Shown here: piece by piece, positions 10,740 to 23,510 of the stretch
Numbering within the stretch: the stretch's first letter is position 1
Layout of the letters: each line of letters opens with the position of its first letter
Notes under the pieces: model-generated
Seen by the model: only the letters and a program-made list of their open reading frames with translations
What the model was told of the DNA's origin: nothing
The model's database searches: none
DNA from: Sphagnum magellanicum
Lineage: Eukaryota > Streptophyta > Sphagnopsida > Sphagnales > Sphagnaceae
Direction of reading: 5' to 3'
Assembly (NCBI GenBank): GCA_021904315.1
Contig: CM038922.1
Span: forward strand, 7,229,347 to 7,293,346
Length of the DNA stretch: 64,000 nt
Program-made: the position numbers and the translations under genes

Positions 10740-13700
10740 AAGGTGGCGTACAAGGGATGCCGAAGGTGGAGGTCGAAAAGTGTGTACACGGTCAATCGAT
10801 TGTCTACGGTCCTTGTCAATCCCGTGATGGACCATTCTAATCAATGGCTCTAGAAACTGTAGGAGATAGTGGCATGCTGAGACAAAGGGCAAAATGCTTT
10901 TGGAAGGGGCCAGATTGATTGACCCGTCACCAATGTTTTGGAACATTGGGCACTCCCCAATAGAAACATCTCTTTGGACCCCATGTCGCGAGATAGAATC
11001 AAATGTGCTCCCCAACTTTTCAGTTTGTGTACATGGGAATGCAGCTTTGTGTGGGATAGAATTGAGGTGCTGTTGGGAACAAATTGGGAACTTCGGGAGC
11101 CCTTTGGGAACCGGGTGGGAACCTCGTGTGAATATGATGGGAACACATTGGGAGCAAGAGAAAAAAAATCCCTGGATCCCCCCCTCCCACCCCAAAATAC
11201 AAAAGCTGACTGCATCCTGAGCCTTGTCATTGGCTGCATACAACTTTAATTTCCAAAACTGTTTGTCACCATTTTTGGCCTGGGCTAATTAATGGGAGGG
11301 GCACAAACTGTGGGACCTAGTCCTAAATATGCACAGGGTAGTATTTAAATGATGTCCACTCCACATCAAAGGGTGACCTTGAACATTTGATCCTCTTAGA
11401 AATCTGCCTTCTTAGGGGTTTAGCATGTCGCAAACAAAATGTCGTGGATCATGGTGGTTAGTAGGGTCACCTGCCGGTGGTTGCAGGGAGGCTTAGAAAG
11501 GGCTGACTTTGATTACATGGTGATTTCAGGGTGCGAGATGTCCACCACGTGTAGATTACACGCATGCGATCTACGTAGATGACCCAGCAGCTATACAGGC
11601 TGCAGTCCAGACAACGCGTATACACAGTCATGCGTTTCCTTTGGGAAGGGCTGATCTCTGACCGGTCCTCAGGGGTCCCCAAGTTATGAGTCTTCCCCCC
11701 AGACAGCCACAACAGGTTACGCAACCCACCCAATAATCTTTGGTCCACATCCACGGACAGACAGGGTAGACCGTCACCACATGGGCCGACCATTGCACAC
11801 GCGTAAAACAAATAAAATTTGAGACTTTATGTCACAAATTCAATGATTTTTTAAAAATTAAATCACGAAAAATTGAATTAAAATAATCTAGAAAAGTCAC
11901 CAGATTTCTATACCTGTTTCAAGTAATTATTAACCTAAAAGTATAAGGATGTTTTTAAAGTTTTCCTTACTTGCGATTTCTACAACTTATATCCTACCAT
12001 TCAGGCATTGTTACAACACATTGTTGTTATTGTCCTAACAGAACATAAATTTCTCTATCCATATGAGCTTCTAGGCATCACATACCTATCAGCCCCTTCT
12101 GGATCTCTATATTAATATCCATCAAACTATTGCCATGAATAGTTCCACATACTATGAGTGTATGAATTAGTGGGATCTAGCTTGAGGTCAGAACCCTTTC
12201 TGTTCATTTGGTTTGTTAGGAGTTGTTAATCCGTCCCTCTACCCTATGAGATAATGTAGAAAGATACTTGGCTTAGTTTCTACAAACAAAATGACTTCTG
12301 GTTCTAAACTAAAGATGAGCAACATATGCCAGGTTGGCTTGCAACAACTTGGGAAAAACAGAGTTCTGTTCAGAATATGGGTCTATGGATATTTTCTGTA
12401 ATTTCTCCCATTATGTACCCAAGTTCTGCCCAACCCAAGGATACCCTCTAAGGTTTATGGCTTTAACTCATCACAGATGTGCTACTTTAGGAACCGTTCC
12501 AGCAAGGTCCCACACAAATGCATTCCTTCTACATGCTTCTAATTCTACAACTCAGATCTCCTTTGTGCGTCATTAAACCTCAGCATCAATCCTTTATAGA
12601 GCCTAACATTAACAAGAACATAACACCTGCCATGATGTTGCTACTGGCGTAGTGGAAATCAAATAGTAACTACTGATTTTTGCAAGCTTTTGATTTTATA
12701 CGATTTATAACAAATGTAACCCAAAAATCATAGACCTATCTTCCTTTTGCCTTTGAACTCCCCTTCTTATATTCGTCCAATAGTGTCCTACTCCCATCTC
12801 CCTTGCATGCTTGAAGCACCCTTGGCCACCCATCATCTTCTGCCAACCTGTTTCACATAACACACAAACAACAAAATTTCCTACTCACAACCACTAACAA
12901 ACAATGATGATATAAACTCCACCACTTGCACAAAAAAAGTTGACGGTTGTTCAAAACAAAACCTAAACCCTAAAACAAACTAATGTTCACACTAAAGAAA
13001 TCCAAATGACTTCATGTATGGTCATAGTATCATTTTGTTAAAGGAGGAATATGTGTATGGTTTGTACAAGATCTGCAATTTTATGGTAGATGTATTTGTT
13101 AGTGTAAGATTTCTATGTTAAAATAGTATCGTAATTTCAGTAACTGTTGAAATGAAAGAATATATGTTACCATTTGATGATCATTTTTGGGATGAACTCA
13201 AGGAAAATTTGTAATTTTCTTAAGGTCATATTTTGATTTATTATTTTTTTCTATAAATAAATTTCATATTTTTAATTTTCTTCTAAATCTACATGTTATT
13301 AAATGATTAAATGTTTTAAAGGATTTAAATCAAAGTGGGATCATAGTTGTTGTGAAAGTTTGGTCTACAAGGGAATCTATCACAAGATCTTGGTTAGAGA
13401 AGGGGAAAATGAACATTATGATTATAAGATGCTTATGAATGCAATTAAATCAAGCAACGGATAGTGATCCATAAATAATGTTCATGCCACCAACAAAAAT
13501 ACGTTGTGAACATGAAGAAATGGAGGTTGTAATAGCAATGGGTGTGTAATCATAAAACCCACAAATGTCAAAAACAAAGGAAAAGCCTACAAGGTACATG
13601 AATATTCTAATGAAGATAAATGTTTCAAAAGAAATTCAAACTATAGTAGAAATGAAGTAGAACTACAATGATTGAGATTAATACTTTGGGAGAAAAAATT

Positions 13701-15840
13701 ATTCGAGGAATTTTTGGGATTCACAACAAAACATATATTTCCAAATTTGAATCAACAAGTGTTAGAAGGGGAGGGATAGGGATTTCGAACTCTTCAACAT
13801 TGAAATTTTGAGGGTTCATTTAGTAGTGAAAGCATGGAGTTGGAAAAAGAATAAATATCTGCAACAAGATGGGTGGCCCATGTACATGCTTAGCAATCCA
13901 AGATTCCACCGTACTATGAACCTATCAAATAGTGGGAAAAAATTCATAACTATTCTAAAGTTGTTTAATGAATAATGGGTGAATGTTAATCAAGTAGTGG
14001 AATCACTAGCACCATACTTTGTTGGAACAATCCAAAGACTATAATTACTCAAAAAAAACAAATTATAAAATGTAATGCATCAATTGTTTGCACCAACTCC
14101 ACATGTCTTTGTAAACGAGTAATTGGTGATGAAAGCATAAACTATGGACAATTGTATGGAACGTATGAACTAAGGAATGATGCATTTCGTTGGAATAACA
14201 AGGATGGTGAATGGACAACCATTACATTGACAAATCCATGTTCCAAATCAAATACCCAAATCCTCACCATCCATTAGGTGTAGGTACTATCAATAGAAAG
14301 GACATGTTATGGATGAATGGCTTTACATTGATGATCCATTGTGCTAAGGAATAATATAACATGTACTTGATGTATTTACATATCAATATATATCATCATA
14401 TTTAATTGTTGATAATGTCATATCTATACCCATGAAAACAATGGAGGCCATGTGTGTGGAAGCATGGGTGTAAACCAATCTTCCAATTACAATTAGATTA
14501 CCTTTATGGACATATCAATTCTTATAGCACAAATATAGGTTCATCTTGTTCCAAATCAATTAAAATCAACCAATGTGGCTATGGATAACCTTTATGTTAA
14601 TACCACAAGAGGAATAGTTTGAGGTGCATCTTGATGGCCCAAGGTTGTTAAAAATGGCATGACATGCCCAATTTGGGTTCGTTGTCATGTCAACATCCAT
14701 CTAAACACATTAGTTTTGTCTATCAAGACAGACATTAACCTGATAGACATTAGTTTTCAATAACCCAATTCTTTTGGTTAGATTAGTTTTGCAATCAAAA
14801 TTTTTTGAATGCCCAATTTTTTAATCATTAAACTAGGCAACCAAAAAAATTTTAATCACCAAATCAAGTGACCAAAATTTTCAATTGTTTCAATTGACAA
14901 TGGTTCAATCTTCACCATTGATATGCAAGCACTTGTAATCACTACTCAAAAAATTTGATCATTGCTTAGAAAATTCGACCACTAACTTAAGCAACCAAAA
15001 AAAATCATTCATCAAATTGAATGATTGAAAATTTTCAATTGTTTGATGGACAATCGTTAAATTTCCACAATTGATCTAACACTAAAAAAAGTTAATTGTT
15101 GGCCAAAAACATTTTAATCACTACATGAAAAAATTTCAATCACTACTTGAATTTTTTTCTATCAACCCAATACAAACTTTTGATTGCTAGAAGGTTTAAA
15201 ATGACTAAATGACATGATTGTCAATTGCCTTAACTTTCGCCTAAATATCCTAACCTCACTTTGACCTATGGTTGGCCCTATTTTAACATGGTTCTGTTTT
15301 CTATTGGTAGCATTAGTTTACTTTTAAAAGGAGTAACTTCATTAAAAGTCAATAAAATTGAAAATGGGAGAGGAATAAAAAATTAAATTATGGTGCTTCA
15401 TAAAACACTATAGTAAACCATAGAATTGTTCTTGAGGAAATGGTCAACAAAGAACTTGAAATAGTTATTGAAAACATGGTGTATATTGAAACTTTTTGCC
15501 ACCACATACCAAGTTTTGTATAAGTACAGAAAGGACATTTGCAATTAATGACTATTAAGTTCTTAAAATCATGTCATTTCACCCATTTAGTTGCAAAGGA
15601 CATATAATTACAAAACCTAGTTGTTTTATCAACTAAGATTTTTTAATTTTCTTATAATATTGAAATTCCATGTCATCATCAACCTTGGTATGACATGTAA
15701 AGTGCATGCCATGTGAACCTAGTCATTTTATTCAACTAAGAATTACAAAAGACACTTTGATAAATGGATAACATGTGTCAAAAATCTATAAACACATGTC
15801 TAGTTATGAGTCATCACACATGAACAAAAGTCAACCTAGC
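10740..15840. other. Spacer, mostly AT-rich
   Basis: 10740-11810 is moderate in GC and contains open frames on both strands, but none resembles a known protein. From 11810 on it is AT-rich, with weakly repeated AAAATTTTCAATTGTTT segments near 14871 and 15027. 13300-14340 has a slightly protein-like texture with many stops. I could not assign it. Confidence 0.45.
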
Positions 15841-16450
15841 CTAACTTAAGTAACTAGCAAAACCAAAAGTCAACTTAACCTAGCCTACCTAACCTAGATC
15901 AAATGCTTTAAATTAAAAACAAACTTCAACCTTTTAATTTAACTAATTTAAATTAGGTTACTTAACTTAGGTTAAATGGCCTAAGTGTCATAAGTTATAA
16001 GAACGAGGACTTGAACTTTTCACCTCCACGTTGGGGTTCAAGTTTTTATCCATTGCACTACCAAATTTTTTTATACTAAATCTATTAAACTCAAAAGTAT
16101 AAAGATCAAATTTTTTAGCTTCAAATTAAATTAGGCCATATTATGTTGATTTAAATCAACCTACCTATTACCTACTACCTACCAACCTAGCCTAGGTTAA
16201 CCTAGGCCTCCTTAAGTTAACTTAGAATGAATTAAGTCAACCTAGATTACTTACAAGCCTAACCTAGGTTAACCTAGGCCTCCCTATGCTAAAAGTAAAT
16301 TAATCTAGTTTAGCCTAGCTTTATAATTATTTAGATTTTAAGTTAGACTTAGATTAAGCTAAGGTAAACCTAACTAGGTTAGCCTTAAACTAAGCTAAGT
16401 TAGACCTAGGTTAATATAAGGTAAACATAAACTAAATTAGGCTAACTTGC
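15840..16450. repeat. CCTAGG/TTAACC-rich low-complexity block
   Basis: Dense in AACCTAGGTTAA-like words. The 16-bp perfect palindrome CCTAGGTTAACCTAGG occurs at 16191-16206 and again at 16263-16278, each followed by CCTCC. This points to a 72-bp partial tandem duplication. Confidence 0.7.
16007..16063 (-). repeat. tRNA-like SINE head (minus strand)
   Basis: On the minus strand a box-A-like TGGTAGTGCAATGG (16063-16050) is followed by the box B GTTCAAGTCC (16016-16007). This is the spacing of a tRNA-type internal RNA polymerase III promoter. There is no tRNA cloverleaf with an acceptor stem, so a SINE head or tRNA relic is more likely than a working tRNA gene. Confidence 0.5.
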
Positions 16451-16532
16451 ATTCAACTCCAATTATTTAAACAAAAGCATTCATTAAATTTAATTTTTTT
16501 ACTTTTAAAAATGAAAAATATGTAAAATATGC

Positions 16533-17110
16533 AAAATATATTCTTACATCATTAAAAATTAATAATATGTTATAATTTTTTTCAAAGTTAAGTAAAACAC
16601 TATTTGTATTAGTGTATGATTCATCTTGTTAAACAAATATGGTCTTCATAATTAAATCGTTATATTAACTACTTAATTAATGTTTCTTCTTATGGCCAAT
16701 TTATGTCAATTTAATGGGGTACAACATTAAAAAATGATTCATTTGAAATAATATTTTGGTCAAATTTTATATATATATATATACAATAAAATATAGTAAA
16801 TATCCAAAATATTGAAAGATTTAAACAAGTTTCAACTACACAACTTGTCTATAACCAAATGTGGCATTTTATTTAATGGATGATTATCATTTTAATAACA
16901 TCACAAAAGTAAATTTAAAAAATTTACCTAATCATATTGGGGAAAATAAAAATTTCAATTCTACAAAAAAAAGTACATATTTTATGTATTGAAAATAAAA
17001 TTGTAAATGCATTTTTGAATTGACATTGAATTTACAAATATTCTAGGTCAATTTAAACAAAAAGAAATTTCTAGATTTACTCATGGCATGTAGTTTCAAG
17101 TTATTTTTTA
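16533..17110 (+). repeat. Direct repeat of about 570 bp, copy A
   Basis: It matches 17745-18315 in the same order. Shared blocks include ATATTCTTACATCATTAAAA, AACAAATATGGTCTT, ACTACACAACTTGTCTATAA, CCTAATCATATTGGGGAAAA and TTTACAAATATT. Copies have diverged by substitutions and small indels. No LTR ends were recognised. Confidence 0.75.
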
Positions 17111-17744
17111 AACCTTTTAAACTTACTTTATGTAAATTGTAATTAGTTTATGAATACTTTATCGATTAAAATATTTTTATATTTTGATTACAAGTTCTAG
17201 AACCCATTATATATATTTTTTAATTTAAAATGTAAAATTTTCAAAATTAAAATACATATTTTTAAAATTTAAAAAATCCTTTGTTGATGTTGATGGCCCT
17301 TTTTATGTTTGTAAAATGGTGGAAATTCACCACCAAAAAACTTTTGGTTACATCATTAGTATTTATTTTAAATTTTCGAAAAAATTGGATAAGGTTTATG
17401 ATGATCCCAAAGATTGAGGTTAAATGTTTTCAAATAAATTTGAGATTGGAATTGTTTATATGTTTAACATTGGAATTATAAAATTATTTTAAAATTTTTA
17501 CTCATTAGGAGTAACATTTTTTTTTCAAATTTTATCCCAATTTTTTGGCAAGTTTTTTGTTGCTTACATTTGTTTTCAAGTTTGCACTTTTTCTTCCATT
17601 TTTTTCCCAAGAAAAATTACCATGTTAAGAAAATTTGAAACCAAAAGAAATGTTGGTTGTGGGGAAGGCGGGTTAATCCAACTATTTAAACCCAAAATTT
17701 CACCAAATTAGATTGGGTTTCCTTTTACAAAGGAAACAATTGTA

Positions 17745-18315
17745 AAATATATTCTTACATCATTAAAAAAAATTGATTTTTTTTCAAAATTGTGTAATTA
17801 ATCATCGGTATTAGTGTATCATAAATCTTGTTAAACAAATATGGTCTTGATAATTAAATGGTTATATTTACTACTTAGTTCATTTTTCTTTTTATGAACA
17901 ATTTTTACCAATTTAAGGCAGCAACAACATCACACAAATTTTTTTTCAAAAAAATGTTTTAGGGGCCAAATTTTTTTAATATATTATTAATTTTTTAAAT
18001 AAAATATCATAAATAACCGTAATATTGAAAGATTTAAACAAGTTTCCAACTACACAACTTGTCTATAATTAAATGCTGTAATCTTCTCATGGATGATTAT
18101 CATTTTAACATCATAAAAATAAATAAATAAATTTTCACCTAATCATATTGGGGAAAATAAGAGCTTGCAATTTTTCAAAAAATGGATATATTTTATGTAG
18201 TTATTTTTTTAAATTTTAATAAATTCACATTGAATTTACAAATATTTTAGGTCAATTTAAGCAAAAACAAATTTGTTGATTTATTCTTGATGCTATTTTA
18301 AGTTGTTTTATTTTA
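17745..18315 (+). repeat. Direct repeat of about 570 bp, copy B
   Basis: Second copy of the repeat at 16533-17110, offset by about 1.2 kb. The intervening AT-rich DNA holds no supported gene. Confidence 0.75.
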
Positions 18316-18507
18316 ACATTATAATTTTTTTTAATTATAATAATTGTTTTGAATACATTATTGAATGAACTTCAAGATCATCTTTTCATTTATAGCATTT
18401 AAATAAATTTTGCAAAAGAAAATGCATGTTAAAATTTAAATTTCTTATACAATTATATACCAAACATTATAAAGTTAAACTTTTTCACCCTTATTAATAA
18501 AGTGTTG

Positions 18508-18565
18508 AAGTGGTTTGGTGGTTAAAACATTAACATTTTTCCATGAGTCTTGGGTTCAATCCTTG
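18508..18565 (+). repeat. tRNA-like SINE head (plus strand)
   Basis: The box-A-like TGGTTTGGTGGTTAAAAC at 18511-18528 and the box B GGTTCAATCC at 18553-18562 have tRNA-like spacing. The flanks do not fold as a tRNA, so I call a SINE head or tRNA relic. Confidence 0.5.
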
Positions 18566-18639
18566 ATGGATGCATGTCCTAATGTATCTTGTACAAATGC
18601 AATTTACAAACATATAAATCATGGTGAATACACAAACAT

Positions 18640-19460
18640 CTACATCATGCCTTAAATTGTGTCAAAACATTTTTGTCAACAAAATTGCGACAAAAAAAAG
18701 AAAATAAAAAATAAATTCATGGCATATAAATTTGTCACGGCATGCCATGACAAAAATGTAATTCATAACTCCACAATCCAAGAAAAATAATTATATGATG
18801 ATATGGCATGTTATTGCACATCATATTAACTTGGGATCTCGTATATCCATGTCATATTTTTTAATTAAAAATTATCTAATGCAACATGCAACTAAAAAAA
18901 ATGATTAAAAAAAAATTCATTCAAAAGTTTTAATCAACTTGTCCTTTTTTACCAAAACCATACAAGTTGCATTAATCAATTTTGTTTTATTTCGTTAAAG
19001 AACCTAGTGAATTTGGGTAACAGAAAAGACAATATTTCTCCATGTGATGGCTAAACACAATTATTTTGGCTAAACATGGTTAAACACCTTTAAACACAAC
19101 TATTTAGGCTAAACATGGTTAAAACGTGTTAATATATAGTTAGATTAATATATTTTATATTTAAAATAGTGATATAGGCTAAACATGGCTAAACTAACAT
19201 AAATGAAATTAAACATAATGTTTTTGTTAAACATGATTAAACAATGATAAATTAAGTTTAGTTTAGTTTGAATATTTAGGTTTTATTTGGTTAAATTTTA
19301 AAAAATTAAAATAAAGTTCATTATTGAAATAATACATGGCTAAATTTGGCTAAATTGTGATAAAATTATTAATTAAACTAGGATATTAAATTAAACTTGG
19401 TTGATAAAATGATTGGTATTATGCAATTATAGTTGTCTTTTTAGTCATTTTTGTTGATTA
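18640..19460. other. AT-rich spacer
   Basis: Contains scattered GGCTAAACATGG words (19020-19200) but no ordered array and no gene. Confidence 0.5.
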
Positions 19461-19990
19461 CATGAGTCATAAGGTTTATTACTAATTACTAAGGACATTT
19501 TTAGTCCTTTTTAAAATTGTGTTAGACAATGTAATTACATAGGACAAATCGTAAAAACCATGTTTTGGCAGTATGAACATTTTTGACCAATTAATAAATG
19601 AAATTTTATTGAAATTAATGTCATGAGTCATTAGGTTGACTACAATTGCTAAAAACATTTTCAGTTGTTTCCTTAATCGTGTTGGATATTGTAATTGCAT
19701 AGGACAAGTCGTAAAAGACATGTTTTGGCATTATAAATATTTTTGACCAATCAATAAATGAAATTTTATTGAAATTAATGTCATGAAACATTAAATTGAC
19801 TATAGTTGTTAAAAAAAAATTCAATCATTTCCTTAATTGTGTTGGACATTGTAATTGCATAAGACAAATCATAAAAGACATGTTTTGGCCCATTATGAAC
19901 ACTTTTGATTAATCAATAATGCAATTTTATTAAAATTAGTGTCATGAGTCATGAAGTTGACTATTAGTTGTAACACATTGTTAACACATG
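19461..19990. repeat. 160-bp tandem array, just over 3 copies
   Basis: Units begin CATGARWCAT at 19461, 19622, 19782 and 19943, a period of 160-161 bp. The shared core is GACAARTC.TAAAAGACATG followed by TTTTGGC. The minus-strand open frames across it repeat the same peptide and are a product of the array, not a gene. Confidence 0.88.
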
Positions 19991-22780
19991 GCATGCCACA
20001 TCATCATCATTAAAAATTGAGTCATTATTAGTTATTATTGGTTGCAAAAGTAAATGATATTTTTTAATTCTTAATTTATATATATATACCCAAAAATTAA
20101 ACAAGTTGTCATGTTGACTATAGTCGCAAAACCATGATGCCATGTGCCATTTTGATGTCCTTTGCAATTACATAATAACTTTTGTGACCAAGTAGTTGTA
20201 AACATAGTTGAAAAAGACAATAGTCATTTTTTAAACCAATCACAAAACCCAAGATGTGTTGTTGTAATTGTAAAAATTTCTCAATTTCCTATGGATATTA
20301 GATATCCTTTTTCATGAACATGCACATACCTACTTTTCTATGCAACTTCTATAATTGTCCCATACGCCACATTTTTTTGTTGTTGCATGAAATTATGGTA
20401 TCGTATCAACTACTCCAACATGAAATGATACATCGCCATATTGCTCTACTACAATGTCTACCACTTGTATGTTCTTCATTCTTGGCACATATTAATTGCA
20501 TATGATAATTGTGGTTCTTGCACAACTTAGAGCAAGATGAGATGTAGTCATCTTAATTTTCTTTGGAGTAGAATGCAATTGTCTACTTGGTTGAAGTACC
20601 TTGGCTTCAAAAGAAATCCCTCGTACATCACACCTTTCTATGAAGTAAATTGTTTATCTAGAATTTTGTTGTTGTGTTGGGTTTGTAACGTCCCAAGGCA
20701 TGATCATTGGGTTCTATTTCTCTTCCATATCTAGTTTAGTTTGTATTTTGGTTTGGAAATGATTGATCATTACATCCCATAAATCTTTCTCAATAAAAGG
20801 ACATATGGTAAGAGCATGGCCCTCATGTTTGCAAAAACTATAACAATTGAGTGTAGGTTTGGGTTCTACATTTGCACCTTGAACAAATTTACTCCATACC
20901 CATTTTCTAGGTATAAGTATGTTTGCCGACTTTGTTTAACCCTAAACTCATTGTGTTGCAAGACATTGGCACTAGTTGTTACCTTCATTCTTGAATTATT
21001 TATTATTAATAGTGGAATGATACATTCAGCTCTAATTTCCATCCTTGTTTAATACATGTTTTAATTGCAAAAGCTTGTTTTTTTAAATACTTTATTTGAA
21101 GTATAGTTTCGACATACTATGGTATCACCTATTCAACTTCATCATTGTTTAGGTCTTTTTCCCACTCATCGCAAGGTTAATGATATTGAGGTGAAATAGA
21201 TTGCCAAATAGAACTTATGTTTGTTAATCTTATTTCTAACCCCTCCTATACCTCTTCATGGACACATAATACCTCCTCAAATTTGTACAAATTACCATGT
21301 CTTTAGGATGACAAAATCATCTATATTATTTCATGTACCTTTCGATGCAAAACTATAAGGGTACCTTAATTACATAGTCTCCCCATGCTTCTAGTTCAAT
21401 TTCTAGAGGTATTGCCCTCAACGACAACCTCTATCGAATACTAGGTTACCTCATTGTCTTATTAGTAAATGTTTCCCAAGATTCAATAATTGCTATAGAT
21501 GACACCCTACCTTTCAAGTCTCTTCTTTATCATGGGTAATCTCGACACAATATATTGTATTTTTTCTAGAATGTGAAACGATGCTGCCTCATCCAACAAC
21601 TATAGTTCATTTTTACTACATTTTCTTTTTCATCTTGTCGAATTGCAACTTGGTTTAGTTGTCTTTGTAAATTTCAAATCGCCATGTGATTCATGTTCAG
21701 CCCCATTCTATTTTTTTTCCTGGAAACAAAATCAATGCAAATTTAAATCCATTCAATAGATGTTTTGTTCATATTTGAATCTTGACAACTTTTCAACCAA
21801 TTTTGAATTTGTAGAACTAGAGAAAACAAAAAATCTCAAATAATAACCTTTTTGTGCTTATAAAAAAAAAACCAAAAACAAAAAAAATTCATAAAATCTT
21901 GAATTTTTTACCCCAAATTCATTCCCGAGGATGGTCACCAAATGGTAAATGCTAATATTTTAACACTATTTAATTTTTTTAATTCTATACTTTGACATAT
22001 TATTCTCCAAACATTCAAGATTTCCAATAATGACAAACTATAAAAATCAAAAAATATACCCAACAAAAATGTATTCCAAAATCCATATATGCACCACTAT
22101 TACATCTATAGTAATTTGAAAACAAAATTTAAACCATACGAAATAAAAAACATAAAACAAAAACAAGGAAAAAAACATCACACTTGTTCGTCTCCTTCAA
22201 AATATTTCTTTAGCTTCTCTTATCAACTTCTCTTCATCATCAAAACTACTCATTTCCTAATGATTGGCCAAAACACATATTTAATTAGTTTAGGACTAAA
22301 TTGTTAACTTCGGACTTTAAACAACTTGGTGGATGGGATGAACTTCAATTGGTGGGCACCTGATTTAACAAATTTGTGATCATTTCATAACTAAATGTCA
22401 TTTGAATACATGTTTTAATAAGCTTATTTCTAAATAAACAAGAGAATGTCACCAATAATTCCCAAAAAATAACATCAACATGTACATATTGTGTTTTTTA
22501 TAAAAGAAGGGAATGATGGTGGATATACATGACACATTGTGCAAAAAACCAAAGCTTGACAAATGCTCCAAAATTGATGACTTTTCAAAAGAATTCATAT
22601 CAATTTGATGGGACAATTACAATTCATTTATAATCCATCTAAGGTGAAAAGTTCCCTCGACTTGGGCTATCCCTATTCACTTTCAAGCTATAATTAAAAG
22701 ATGACATAGTCTATCACTATTTTCAACTTTCTAACACAATGTGTGTCAATAGTTTCAAAGAATTATTTCAAACCAAGGGT
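19990..22780. other. AT-rich spacer
   Basis: No supported gene. Minus-strand 21100-21720 has short protein-like runs with many stops, perhaps old transposon, but the family cannot be named. Confidence 0.4.
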
Positions 22781-23510
22781 TAATGCTCCCATTAGTGACA
22801 ACAAGAGATTCAATTCTTTGAATTTTCAACAAGGGACAACATGCCAATCCAACAATGGATCCATAATTCGATTCAAAAAAAAAAATTGTATTATAACAAA
22901 TATTTTATTAATTTCAAAATCTATATAGCATGAAAGCAATATTTCGCCTAGTGGCCACTAGGTGCACCATAATATATTATTGAATGTGAAAACCACAAGT
23001 CAACACTTTCATTAGTCACAAAGATAATTTAGTTTTAAAGAAGGGACACCACGCCAATCCAATAATGCCCATAATGTTTATGGATCCAAAAATCACGCTT
23101 ATATTAAAATAATTACATTAATATATTTGAATTCAATAAATTATGAAAAGAGTATTCTACCTACTAGCCACCAAGTGATATATAGAGTAATAATAGTATA
23201 TTATTAATAATGATAACCATGTGTTAGTGCTCCCATTAGTGACAAAAAAACTCAAATATTTCAAACTCAAAAAAAGCCACCATGCCAATCCAACAATTGT
23301 TACATTGCCTATGGATCTAAAGATGTTGCTTGCAATAAATCTTTTTTTTATATTCAAATTTACATACCATTTTTCTTGGTGGTCACTAGGTGCAATGTAG
23401 TAGATTATTGATTTTAAAAACTAAAAGTGAAAGGTCCAAATTTTTGTTTCACTTACAAATGCAATTATCGAAATTTCACAAAAGGGACATCAATGCCAGT
23501 AATGAATTGT
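22780..23510. repeat. Diverged tandem repeat of about 210-230 bp
   Basis: Three and a half copies. Recurrent words are CATGCCAATCCAACAAT (near 22841, 23052 and 23281), TGCTCCCATTAGTGACAA, and a palindromic box CTAGTGGCCACTAGGTGCA (22949-22967) with variants near 23163 and 23372. The box in the first copy is the perfect 16-bp palindrome CCTAGTGGCCACTAGG at 22947-22962. Confidence 0.75.

Noticed and set aside
10374-11243. Long minus-strand frame of 289 codons upstream of the germin-like gene
   Set aside because: It overlaps the germin-like signal-peptide region and promoter in another frame and has no protein-like motif.
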